This document shows positions 56,901 through 64,000 of a stretch of DNA of 64,000 bases, piece by piece. A program made the position numbers and the translations under genes. Numbering within the stretch: the stretch's first letter is position 1; each line of letters begins with the position of its first letter. The notes under the pieces are model-generated. The model was given only the letters and a program-made list of their open reading frames with translations. It did not search any database and had not been told where the DNA came from. Source of the stretch: Tautonia marina (GTDB taxonomy: Bacteria > Planctomycetota > Planctomycetia > Isosphaerales > Isosphaeraceae); the NCBI RefSeq assembly GCF_009177065.1, contig NZ_WEZF01000007.1, positions 124,001 to 188,000 on the forward strand. Direction: 5' to 3'.

Positions 56901-59900
56901 GCCCCAGAATCGGATCGCCCCTCAACACCGAGCCGACCACCAGGGCCGACACCGCCACCAGAGCCAGCGCCCCCATCGCAATCATCAGACCGCCGGCCAC
57001 TCGCATGACGCCCGATCGGCCTGATTTCTCGCCCGTCTCCCACATCCTGGCAACCGCGAGGGCCACAGTCCCAAGCAGGGCCAGCACGATGAACACCAGA
57101 CCGACCAACTCCCACAGATCCGACAGGTCCGGATCGATCGGATGCACCCAGAGGGCCGCGCTGGCGACAAACGACGCCATCGCCATCACAGGCAGGGCGG
57201 CGATCGCCACCACCAGGCCGATCGCCATTGGCCCGAGCCCGCCCAGCCGCTCGGGTTCGATCCGCCAGCCGATCCGATCGGCCACCGAGCCCAGCCATCC
57301 CCGAGCCCAGATCGGCACCGAGAGCGCCAGCAAGGCCAATGCTCCTCCCCATCGCAGGGCCGAGGCCACTGCCACATCCCCTTCCCATCGACCGGCCGCC
57401 AGAGGGACGACCATCGAAGCCACCAGCATCGCTCCCAGCAGGTCGAGCCTCCGGAACCGCTCCCACTGCCCGAGCACGAGCGTCAGCAGGACCGATCCGA
57501 GCAAGAGCCACGATCCCAGGCCAAGCGCCGCGTCATGGGCGATCCCAGGAATTTCGAATGCCCGGGCCGCCGGCACAAGCCGTCCCTCGATCGTCTCGTA
57601 CCCTCCTTGAAATGCTGCGAGGTCAGCAAACACTCGTGGGGAAAGTTCCTGAGCCACCCCCGGCACCACGCCGTACACGGCCAGGCCGACCAGCACCACC
57701 ACGGCACTCCAGAGCGTCAGCCGGTCAAACGTCGGCCAGGAGGGCTCCATCAGCCGTCGGGCCGTCACCCGGCGATCCGGCTTCTGCCCACGCTCGGCCA
57801 CCGCTCGAATCCCGATCCGCACGCCCACCCAGCCCAGGGCGAACAGGGCCAGGGCAATCCCCTCGGCCTGAAGGGTGCGCGGATCGAGCCAGAGCGTCGT
57901 CTCATCAACGAGCCAGGCACGTTGATCGACGAACCACGGACGCCCTTCGATCCACGACGCCACCGCGAAGCCCACCGATCCGGCCATCGCCGCCTGGAAC
58001 GCCCAGAACATCCCCGGCGACACGAACCGCCAGGCGAGCACACCCCAGACGCCCGAGAGCCATAGCAGATGCACCGCCAGATCCATCGGCGCGGCCGTCG
58101 GCACGAGCCAGACCAGGCGAACCGCCGCCGCCACCGAGGTCAGGAAGGCGGAGAGAACCAGGGCCCGCCCGATCGGGCCAAAGTCGCCGGAACCTCGCCA
58201 TCGGCTCCCGAGCATCATCGGGACGAGCGCGGCGATCGTCGCGTGTCCGAGCAGGCTCGACGACCAGGGCAACGCCAGGCCCCACGCCTCGCCATACCGG
58301 AAGACGAACCCCTGAACCAGGGCCGCGAGCAGCAATACCGAGGCAACCCAGCCCAGGGCACCCGGCTCCGCAGACCGGCCCATGCCGCCCGCCGCAGGCA
58401 TCCGGGACGCCACGACCGCCCCGAGCATCGCCCCGATCGCCAGGGCACCATAGGCCCACGTCGCGCCGGTCGGATCGCCCGGTATCCCCAGGCCGTGCCA
58501 TGTCACCAGGCCCAGCCCGAGCAAACCGGCCAGGACCGAAACCAGGGCAATGGCCCGGGCTTCCAGCGTCCGACCGAGCCGAACGCTCCCCGCCACCATC
58601 GCCTCGAGGAACAGGGCAATCCCCACCAGCGCCGAACCGCTTCCGGCAGAGGTCAGCGCCGCCGTCATTTCCGCCGATTCGCCTCCGGTCCATGGCAAAT
58701 CGCCGGAGATCACCTGCGTCACCACCACCGCCGCCAGGGCGAGCGACGCCCCCCCCAGTGCCAGGGCGGCGGGCAAAGCGAAGGCCAGGGCGATGGCCAC
58801 CAGTACCGCGGCATTCACGGCCGCCACCACGGTCATTCCGGCCGGTTCGGGCCAGGCTAGGGCCACGCCGCCGAGCATCACCAGCGCCCCGGCCGCGGCG
58901 ATCGACCCGCCCGCGATCCGATGCACGACCATCGACGACGAGGCCTGTCTCCATCCCATCAGGCCCGCCGCCAAGCTCGGCATGCCGGCCAGCGGAGCCA
59001 GTACGGCCAGTTGACGCAGCACGCTCACCGTCGATCCAGTCCGTTGCAACAAGGCACCGATCGCCACCGCCGCGGCGAAGGCCGTCAGCCCGAGCGTTCG
59101 AAAGAGCCGATCCGCCGCCGCCTCATCGAATTCCAGGGTGCGACGCTCCGCGAGCATCGCGCCGAGGGTCGCCCCCGCATGGGCCAACAAGGGCAGGGCA
59201 CCGATCGCCAGCAGCGCCGCCCCTTCCAGGCCCGATCGCCCCCACCATCCGACCGCCAGAATCGCCGCCGATGGCATGACCACTCCCATCGCCGTCGCCC
59301 AGGGGACCGAAGCCCGGATCGCCTGCGACCCCTTGCCGATCAACACTGCGAACCCCGTCAGCGTGATCAGCTCCCCGACCAGGAGCGGGATACCGACCCC
59401 TTCCGTTCCTCGGGCCAGCACAACCGTCAGCACGCTGAGCGGCACGAGCAAGGTTGCGATCCCGAGGAGCCCTCCCGCAGTCGTCGCCAGCCCCCAACGC
59501 CGATCGGCATGACGACCGACCCCGAAGAACGCCGCCACCACCCCATTCGCCAGCGCGAACCGGAGGATCGGCCGCTCGGCAATCCGGTCCCAGTAGCCGA
59601 TGACCAGGGCCAGCGAGCAGCCGACGATCAAGAGGCCCCCGACCAGCTCTCCCCAACGGATGTTCCGCTCCTCCATGAACGCCGCGAGCAGGCCGCCAAG
59701 GCTCGTCTTGCGTCCCGTCGCTGCGGGCTCCTCGGATGCGGGAACGGAAACGGGTTCCGGCTCCGCCTGCTTCGCCTCGCGGTAGGCACGGACACGGGCG
59801 GCCACATCCAGTCGGGGGGTGATCGCCTCCTGAGGCGTTCCCTCCACCCCTGGAAATTCCGGCTCGGTCGGCGAGATCGGAGCAGAGACGGGCTCGGGCT

Positions 59901-60342
59901 GCTCGATCGGAGCTGGAGCAATCGGCCGGGGCGTCCTCGGGGCCGATGGTTCCTTCGCACGAACGGCCGATGGCCCTGAGAGCTGTTCCCACTCGGCAAT
60001 CAACCCCTGCGCGATGCGATCCGAGTCCTCGACCGAGAGCAAACCGACCTCTCGGTAGCGACGGAGCCGCTTCAACAACTGTCCGACTAATGCTCGGGTC
60101 TGTCGGGAATCGTCCGGCCTCGGAGGGTCCGGCCAGTGGCAGACAAGACAGCCGCGTCCGTTCGGCCGCACCTCCCAGACTTCTCCGCATTGGGGGCAAA
60201 GCGCAGTCGTGACCGGCTGAAGCGGTTCCGAACCGATCGCCCTCCTGATCGCCCGAATCGTGGCCCAAAACGCCACCCAGATCCCGTGCCCCACCAGAAC
60301 GACGATCACCAGCACGATCAGGAACCAGATCAGCTCATCCAT
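53971..60342 (-). CDS. Giant polytopic membrane protein (2123 residues) with N-terminal zinc ribbon
   Basis: A single open frame of 2123 residues. It begins with a membrane helix (about 5-27, IWFLIVLVIVVLVGHGIWVAF), then a four-Cys zinc ribbon at Cys49, Cys52, Cys65 and Cys68 (CPQC...CLVC), a Pro/Glu-rich linker (about 130-210), and from residue 228 (NIRWGELVGGLLIVGCSLALVIGYWDRI) an almost unbroken series of hydrophobic helices to the C-terminus, probably more than 50. The end, FEKRRREVMEVVERLKGW, and the ERNIRWGELVGG opening resemble DUF2157/DUF2339-type membrane proteins, which are much shorter. No enzymatic motif recognised. I start at the ATG at 60342; the extension upstream is Arg-rich. 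Its amidohydrolase neighbour is 419 bp upstream. Confidence 0.8.
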   Translation of the reverse strand: MDELIWFLIVLVIVVLVGHGIWVAFWATIRAIRRAIGSEPLQPVTTALCPQCGEVWEVRPNGRGCLVCHWPDPPRPDDSRQTRALVGQLLKRLRRYREVGLLSVEDSDRIAQGLIAEWEQLSGPSAVRAKEPSAPRTPRPIAPAPIEQPEPVSAPISPTEPEFPGVEGTPQEAITPRLDVAARVRAYREAKQAEPEPVSVPASEEPAATGRKTSLGGLLAAFMEERNIRWGELVGGLLIVGCSLALVIGYWDRIAERPILRFALANGVVAAFFGVGRHADRRWGLATTAGGLLGIATLLVPLSVLTVVLARGTEGVGIPLLVGELITLTGFAVLIGKGSQAIRASVPWATAMGVVMPSAAILAVGWWGRSGLEGAALLAIGALPLLAHAGATLGAMLAERRTLEFDEAAADRLFRTLGLTAFAAAVAIGALLQRTGSTVSVLRQLAVLAPLAGMPSLAAGLMGWRQASSSMVVHRIAGGSIAAAGALVMLGGVALAWPEPAGMTVVAAVNAAVLVAIALAFALPAALALGGASLALAAVVVTQVISGDLPWTGGESAEMTAALTSAGSGSALVGIALFLEAMVAGSVRLGRTLEARAIALVSVLAGLLGLGLVTWHGLGIPGDPTGATWAYGALAIGAMLGAVVASRMPAAGGMGRSAEPGALGWVASVLLLAALVQGFVFRYGEAWGLALPWSSSLLGHATIAALVPMMLGSRWRGSGDFGPIGRALVLSAFLTSVAAAVRLVWLVPTAAPMDLAVHLLWLSGVWGVLAWRFVSPGMFWAFQAAMAGSVGFAVASWIEGRPWFVDQRAWLVDETTLWLDPRTLQAEGIALALFALGWVGVRIGIRAVAERGQKPDRRVTARRLMEPSWPTFDRLTLWSAVVVLVGLAVYGVVPGVAQELSPRVFADLAAFQGGYETIEGRLVPAARAFEIPGIAHDAALGLGSWLLLGSVLLTLVLGQWERFRRLDLLGAMLVASMVVPLAAGRWEGDVAVASALRWGGALALLALSVPIWARGWLGSVADRIGWRIEPERLGGLGPMAIGLVVAIAALPVMAMASFVASAALWVHPIDPDLSDLWELVGLVFIVLALLGTVALAVARMWETGEKSGRSGVMRVAGGLMIAMGALALVAVSALVVGSVLRGDPILGPSPGSFFGRIGLAASYAPPILLVALTLVGYAIRERSSGFALAGGLLLSFGATVGLLLSGRVPTVPDDPMLWLRLAQLNAIVGSAYAIGWMGVVEVGRRRWEVEKLSPGGAAMAVQVALPVAFVGLVVLVGGFGLLVDPLPMPAREAIADPVGWLAVILTLGAVLGKAKGAARSFSIDMLAPWTLAIGALLAFGTARSDAGNWLTYHAMMIVQAVTACGLLLVAWNRRGLRAAVPREGRGKGVTRWAAITTGVIVLFALRAYESDPHDPLWWTVGGLAASVVLSTALAGWSAGRGFLYAAGILQNLGTTLWWFGDSNAWLGETFDGFMIINMIALAVPVPLWLVIELWVIRPARSLDLRPGAVPFHRVAAWGAVLSLVVMVMFWVLGDAAGGWDGPTLGLAWPVTIGAVGIALSAGFWDERSRSEVAGLYLLGLGAAGWFVAGFDLPGSMLAWIGAVVLAVYAVIAGALWSARTGFRRLGDRLRMPRSTDTDNPDVGLGWLIPANIMLSAVVVGLAFGVVSTHPDLVPRFSAGKAALATALAVGLLARGERRSIVRATALGFGSAGAVAWGWAWIDPSSATVVLDRGVAVMVALLASAAGYGVGLVKIAPRAVHWARAARRLVPPLLGLAAVALVVVIGGELFAKIEGSAVAISAPGLVAVAVTLLGAVVASLFAAIVPGRDPLGLPESRRTVYVYGAEGLLALLALHLGLTMPWLFTGIFARYWPLIVIGLAFTGVGLGELFRRQGRLVLADPLERTGAVLPVLPLLGAFWLEPTPGEDTVFFVLAGGVYATLALLRSSIGFGAVAALAFNAGLWTVLGRREGFGLMEHPQFWVVPPALCVLVGAYLSRDRLSAAQSASVRHVAAGAVYLSSTADLILNGVAQDPWLPLVLGGLSLLGIFAGIALRVRGFLFLGLAFLGLSIFAMIWYAAVDLRQTWIWAASGIVAGILILAAFALFEKRRREVMEVVERLKGWEA

Positions 60343-60761
60343 CGCTCGTCTCCCACTCGTGCGGTTCGACCTCTTGATCGGAGCCAGGTCGCCGGCCGAT
60401 GCTGTCACGCTCAAGATTCGGAAACGGTGCTCGGGGGCCTCGTTCCCATGCCCCTCGCGCACAACGACGCCCGACGCGGGCCGCCCTCCTCCTCCCCTCC
60501 TGACAATCGGGCGACCGGTCGTGCCACGACCGAGCATCTCGGCCGGAGTCGATTCCGACGGGCAACCGCTCCGTCCTCTCCGTCGGGAACGGATTCGAGC
60601 ACCGTTCCCGAGTCAGGTCCGCAGTGACCGATCACTCGGTAACATCGGGAATTCGGTCCGCACTGCGACCCCGACTCCCGTCCAAAATCGGGGCCAATCG
60701 GGATGGCGCTCGCCCATCACCACGAGCGAGCCCCCGCGCCCCCGACGCCCGCCCCGTCCCA
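60343..60761. other. Intergenic region upstream of the giant membrane protein gene
   Basis: About 420 bp, very G/C-rich. A minus-strand frame stays open from the giant protein gene to 60537, and several plus-strand frames are open, none with family similarity. It holds the leader of the giant protein gene. Nothing else recognised. Confidence 0.5.
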
Positions 60762-61736
60762 TCAATCGGCCAGACGATAAACGCGCATCGCGTTGTCGTG
60801 GAACAACTTCTTGCGATTGACAAGGCTGCGGTCGGCGACCACCACCTTCAGCGCCTCGGTCCACTGGCGAAGGCTGGCGGCTCGGGTGCAGACAGGCCAG
60901 TCTCCCCCGAAGACCACGCGATCGGGGCCGAAGCAATCGAGGACGTGGGTGATGATCGGGGCCAGGTCGTCCGGAGTCCAGGTCTCCGGGTTGGCCGAGG
61001 CGACAATCCCCGAAACCTTGCAGACCAGATTCTCTCGCTCGGCCAGCCGCGCCAGATCGTCTCGCCAGGCGGAATGGTCGGCCGCCTGGACGTTCGGATT
61101 CCCGCAGTGGTCGAGAATAAAGAACGTGTCCGGACAGGCATCCACGAGCCGGGCGCCATCGCGCAGCTCTCCGGGTCGCATGCAGAGGTCGAAGCTCAGG
61201 CCCCGCTCCCCGAGCAGCCGGATGCCTCGGATGAACTCCGGCTCCAGGCACGTTCCCGGCGGCGTGCCCCCACCATGCAGCACCTGACGGACCCCTTTGA
61301 CCTCTGGGCTGTCCCTGAAGCGATCGAGATAGGTTCCGAAGGCGTCGGACGCCGGCCTTCCGCCAATGACGGCACCGACCAGGGGCTCGACCCCTCGACG
61401 GCAGAGATCGACCACGAACTCGGCCTCAGCCACATGCTGCGCCGGGTCGACATCTACCTCCATGTAGACCCCTCTGACCACGTTCAACCCTTCGGCGGCC
61501 TCCCGGTAATCGTCGGGCAGGTAATGCCGGGCCAGGGGTCCGCCTCCCTCCAGCCAGGGCAACCGAAAGCGATCGAGATCCCAGAGATGCACATGCGTAT
61601 CAATGATCGGCACGTCCCCCTCGCTCTGGCGAGCCGCCGGCCCCTCATCGCCCGAGGCCTCGACCCGTCTTCCCATCCGCGTGCCGCAGGCGGCCAGGAA
61701 CGCCGCACTTCCCAGGAATCGCCGTCGGTTTGTCAT
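60762..61736 (-). CDS. Amidohydrolase family protein (L-fuconolactonase-like, amidohydrolase 2)
   Basis: A 324-residue TIM-barrel hydrolase exported by a Tat-type signal with RRRFLGSAAFLAAC (residues 4-17). The metal site begins with IDTHVHLWD near residue 48. Further blocks: FILDHCGNPNVQ with the His/Asn, KVSGIVASANPETW, and FGGDWPVCTRAAS with the catalytic Asp near residue 285. This order is that of the amidohydrolase 2 group (lactonases and decarboxylases acting on sugars or aromatic acids). The ATG at 61736 has GGAG 9 nt upstream; an earlier in-frame ATG at 61787 is less well placed. Its substrate is unknown. Confidence 0.87.
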   Translation of the reverse strand: MTNRRRFLGSAAFLAACGTRMGRRVEASGDEGPAARQSEGDVPIIDTHVHLWDLDRFRLPWLEGGGPLARHYLPDDYREAAEGLNVVRGVYMEVDVDPAQHVAEAEFVVDLCRRGVEPLVGAVIGGRPASDAFGTYLDRFRDSPEVKGVRQVLHGGGTPPGTCLEPEFIRGIRLLGERGLSFDLCMRPGELRDGARLVDACPDTFFILDHCGNPNVQAADHSAWRDDLARLAERENLVCKVSGIVASANPETWTPDDLAPIITHVLDCFGPDRVVFGGDWPVCTRAASLRQWTEALKVVVADRSLVNRKKLFHDNAMRVYRLAD

Positions 61737-61931
61737 CGTCCGCCGCTCCCCGATCGTCGCCGGTCGGGCCGAAAAAGGAGAGACCACGCCTCGCCACTGG
61801 TGGCCGACCCGGGCCGAGGGCTTCCGCCCTCTCGATCGCTCATCCTACCACCGGCTCGACCGACTTCCGAGGACTCACAATTCCCAGGAGAAGACGGAGA
61901 ACGATGACGAACTTTCGCTTCGGAACGCCGA

Positions 61932-62393
61932 TCAGGTCGCCTCCACCACTTCCGGACAGGCCGATTCCCGCCGGCCTCGCATCCCTTCCTGATACGCGCC
62001 CCACAAGATCAAGGCGAAGGGAATCCACCAGACCAGGTCGTTCGAGAGCAAGATCGCCCCAAACTTCAAAGGGAGCGATCCCTGCCACAACGCCTGAGCA
62101 AAACCGATCGGCCCGAAGATCTTGCCCAGGAACCCGACCAGCACGATCGGCCAGTGTCGATACGGATCAAACGCCGCGATGGCATAGCCGATGCCGTACA
62201 CCCCCACGATCATCCCGATGCACTGCCACAACTCCGGATAATTCGGAGCCTCCATCCCGGCCCAGGTAAAGAGGGCACTCGGGAAGACCACCGCCCAGGC
62301 CCCGAACACCAGGTTGTACGCCGCCGCCGCCAGCAGCCATCCCTTCATCCAGGCGGCTCCCGACCTCGGTCCCCTGTTCTCAGGTCTGATCAT
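61932..62393 (-). CDS. Four-helix membrane protein, coupled to a DoxX-like gene
   Basis: A 153-residue protein with four hydrophobic helices: WLLAAAAYNLVFGAWAVVF (about 18-36), WQCIGMIVGVYGIGYAIAA (about 56-74), WPIVLVGFLGKIFGPIGFA (about 81-99) and LLSNDLVWWIPFALILWGAY (about 115-134). Its fold resembles that of small DoxX/SURF-like membrane proteins, but I do not recognise a family. GGAGGAG lies just before the ATG at 62393, which overlaps the stop of the upstream DoxX-like gene by 4 bp (ATGA), so translation is probably coupled. Confidence 0.75.
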   Translation of the reverse strand: MIRPENRGPRSGAAWMKGWLLAAAAYNLVFGAWAVVFPSALFTWAGMEAPNYPELWQCIGMIVGVYGIGYAIAAFDPYRHWPIVLVGFLGKIFGPIGFAQALWQGSLPLKFGAILLSNDLVWWIPFALILWGAYQEGMRGRRESACPEVVEAT

Positions 62394-62764
62394 CGCTGCT
62401 CCTCCTTCCAGGTCAGTCGGTATGCCGCGGCCACGAAGACCGCCTGAAAGACCAGGCGGCCCCAGAGCAGGACAGGATCACGAATCCCGAACATTTCGAT
62501 CCCATTCCAGGCCACATGCACATGGGCCGGCAAAATCGCCACAAAATAGGCCACCAGGCACCACGCCGTGAGTCTTCTCAGCCGAGGCACCCACAGCCCC
62601 AACGCCGCCGCCAGTTCCAGCACCCCCGTCACATAAATGATCGTCAGATGCCAAGGCAGATACGGCGGCATCGCCGGCATGAAGACGTTCGGAGCAATCA
62701 AATGCACCACCCCGGCCACCGCCAGAATGCCGCTCATCACCCCTCGGATCCGCTGCTCCATCAT
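62390..62764 (-). CDS. DoxX-family membrane protein
   Basis: A 124-residue protein with four helices in the DoxX order: VMSGILAVAGVVHLIAPNVF (about 9-28), LTIIYVTGVLELAAALGLW (about 40-58), LTAWCLVAYFVAILPAHVHVA (about 65-85) and LLWGRLVFQAVFVAAAYRL (about 99-117). The GVLELAAALGLWVPRLRRLTAW stretch is typical of the family. DoxX proteins act in the membrane, often with quinone or thiol chemistry. The gene is followed with 4-bp overlap by the four-helix gene. The start of the frame has no clear ribosome site; an ATG one codon later is an alternative. Confidence 0.82.
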   Translation of the reverse strand: MMEQRIRGVMSGILAVAGVVHLIAPNVFMPAMPPYLPWHLTIIYVTGVLELAAALGLWVPRLRRLTAWCLVAYFVAILPAHVHVAWNGIEMFGIRDPVLLWGRLVFQAVFVAAAYRLTWKEEQR

Positions 62765-63178
62765 CCCCCCCCAACCGTCATCGAAATTCCCCCTCCTTCG
62801 TTATGCACCTCCCGTCCAGTCCCCCCCCAATCCCCCCCTGATCTCGCCGAGATCGCCTGGGCTTGGCCGACTCTGCCCGAAGCCGTGAAGGCTGGCATCC
62901 TGGCGATGGTCCGCGCCTCCTCGGGTGGAAAGGAGATGCGATGAGCCGTGCTCGATCCCGAGCGCGTGCGTCTTCTCCTCGAAGCGCTTCGAGCCGACAC
63001 ATACATCGGGACCGCTTGCCAAGCGACCGGGATCAGCCGAAGCACGCTGCACCGATGGCTGGAGTGGGGACGATCAAGATCCCCTCGATCGAGCGTTTCG
63101 ACGGGAGTACCGGGACGCATCTGGCTGGCCGGGGAGTGACCGTGACCGGCCGGGCGGCGGCCGAGGACGGCGGCCTGC
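62765..63178. other. Intergenic region with a decayed HTH fragment
   Basis: About 410 bp between the DoxX gene and the RND permease end. The part at 62948-63118 encodes a remnant HTH protein (separate entry). The rest has several open frames without similarity. Confidence 0.55.
62948..63118 (+). pseudogene. Frameshifted remnant of a small helix-turn-helix protein
   Basis: From a GTG at 62948 the frame encodes ERVRLLLEALRADTYIGTACQATGISRSTLHRWLEWG, a helix-turn-helix of the type found in small phage or transposon-related proteins (helix, TACQATGISRSTLHRWL turn). After Gly-Arg at about 63070 the frame becomes low-complexity; one base out of frame the sequence reads DQDPLDRAFRREYRDA, which is the expected continuation with a charged helix. 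This suggests a small indel. The rest of the protein is absent. The identification is pattern-based. Confidence 0.35.
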
Positions 63179-64000
63179 TCAGGAGGACAGGACCGGTTCT
63201 GACCGATCCGCCTCGAGGCTCGACTCCTCGGACCGGGCCGGGGCCGGTCGACGACGGAACAGCCCGCTGAGGTCATCCAGGTAGGAATAGATGACCGGGA
63301 CGGCCAGCAGGGTGAGCAGCAGCGACATCATCTGGCCGCCGACGGTCAGCACGGCGATCGACCGTCGTTCCTCGGCCCCCGGCCCCGTGGCGATGAGCAG
63401 CGGCAGCAGGCCCGCCACGAAGGCGACGGTGGTCATCAGGATCGGCCGCAGGCGGTCCCGGTTGGCCCGGATGATCGCATCGTACCGATCGAGACTCTGA
63501 GCCCGGAGCACGTTCATGTGATCGACTTGCAGGATTGCCGCCTTCTTCACCACACCGAAGAGGACGAGGATCCCCAGCGCCGAGTAGACGTTCAGCGTCT
63601 CCCCGCCCCAGGCCAGGCTGAGCAGGCCGAAGGGGATGGCCAGCGGCAGCGAGAGGAGGATGGTGAAGGGGTGGATCAGGTGCTCGTACTGCGCGGCGAG
63701 CACAATATACATAAAAACGAATGAGAGGACGAAGGTCCATCGGAAGTCGTCGAAGGTGCGCTCCAGTTCCCGGCCGCCGCCGAGGACTCGGGTCTCCATC
63801 TCGGGGGGGATGCCCATCTCGACAGCGGCGGCCTGGAGAGCCTCAATCCGGCCGCCGAGCGAGTAGCCGGGGGCGACGTTGGCCCGGACGGCGACCATCC
63901 GCTGGCGGTCGAGGCGGTCGATCCGGGCGGCGGCGTTGCCGATCCGGAAGGAGACGACGTTGTCGATCCGGGTCAGGACCGGTTCGGTAGGAGCCTCCCG
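63179..64000 (-). CDS. RND efflux permease, C-terminal part (runs off the window)
   Basis: The last 273 codons of an RND permease; the frame stays open at the window edge, so the gene starts beyond 64000. It contains the end of the second porter domain (MVAVRANVAPGYSLGGRIEAL), then helices WTFVLSFVFMYIVLAAQYE and ILLSLPLAIPFGLLSLAWGGETLNVYSALGILVLFGVVKKAAILQVDHMNVL, where Lys-Lys matches the proton-relay lysine region, and RLRPILMTTVAFVAGLLPLLIATGPGAEERRSIAVLTVGGQMMSLLLTLLAVPVIYSYLDDL. This ending is typical of HAE1/NolG-type transporters. It is a different gene from the complete RND permease at 32.6-35.9 kb. Confidence 0.9.
   Translation of the reverse strand, partial: REAPTEPVLTRIDNVVSFRIGNAAARIDRLDRQRMVAVRANVAPGYSLGGRIEALQAAAVEMGIPPEMETRVLGGGRELERTFDDFRWTFVLSFVFMYIVLAAQYEHLIHPFTILLSLPLAIPFGLLSLAWGGETLNVYSALGILVLFGVVKKAAILQVDHMNVLRAQSLDRYDAIIRANRDRLRPILMTTVAFVAGLLPLLIATGPGAEERRSIAVLTVGGQMMSLLLTLLAVPVIYSYLDDLSGLFRRRPAPARSEESSLEADRSEPVLSS

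Noticed and set aside
57228-59279. A 683-codon plus-strand frame and several others inside the giant membrane protein gene
   Set aside because: Composition is Arg/Pro/Ala low complexity, typical of antisense frames in high-GC DNA; the minus-strand frame has a clear membrane-helix pattern.

Overview
The window looks like chromosomal DNA of a high-GC planctomycete, most likely of the Isosphaeraceae or a near relative. The evidence is two PSD1 (DUF1549/DUF1553) cytochrome genes each followed by a DUF1501 gene, a PVC-type heme protein fused to a DUF1080 domain, the small basic protein of the PVC group, an ASPIC/FG-GAP lipoprotein, and strong G/C preference at third codon positions. I see no phage, intact insertion sequence, CRISPR array or rRNA operon. 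The genus is inference.

Layout. 1-6 kb: histone-deacetylase-like hydrolase, dicarboxylate/amino-acid symporter, tRNA-Glu, DJ-1/PfpI protein, csrA, an ECF-type sigma factor, two tandem tRNA-Arg genes and a short-chain dehydrogenase. 6-13 kb: Ser/Thr kinase, nitrilase-family amidohydrolase, a 1244-residue TPR/FG-GAP/ASPIC lipoprotein and a small membrane protein. 13-19 kb (minus strand): a four-gene unit with three 4-bp ATGA/GTGA overlaps, in the order proS, small membrane protein, WecA/MraY-like phosphoglycosyl transferase, O-antigen ligase-like protein. 19-27 kb: a seven-heme cytochrome meeting a heme-tagged terpene-cyclase-fold protein stop codon to stop codon, then the PVC-type heme/DUF1080 protein and a glucosamine-6-phosphate-isomerase-like protein, closed by a perfect 20-bp hairpin.

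27-38 kb: redoxin lipoprotein with a small acidic partner, ZIP metal transporter, pterin-carbinolamine dehydratase, small basic protein, PLD-like protein, an RND adaptor/permease pair, a membrane dipeptidase and a diheme cytochrome. 39-43 kb: orphan HlyD-type adaptor, two planctomycete membrane proteins, QueD. 43-54 kb (minus strand): two PSD1+DUF1501 pairs with a serpin between them. 54-60 kb: one gene for a 2123-residue, extremely polytopic membrane protein with an N-terminal zinc ribbon. 60-64 kb: amidohydrolase, a 4-TM protein coupled to a DoxX protein, a decayed HTH fragment and the C-terminal end of another RND permease that runs off the window.

The strongest themes are envelope polysaccharide synthesis, c-type cytochromes and planctomycete-specific catabolic or surface proteins, and export systems. 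The observations I rate highest are the giant polytopic protein, the serpin with a predicted Arg-Ser reactive centre inside the cytochrome cluster, two parS-like palindromes both lying between genes, and the coupling of proS to polysaccharide genes. No item is proven to be a new system from sequence alone.
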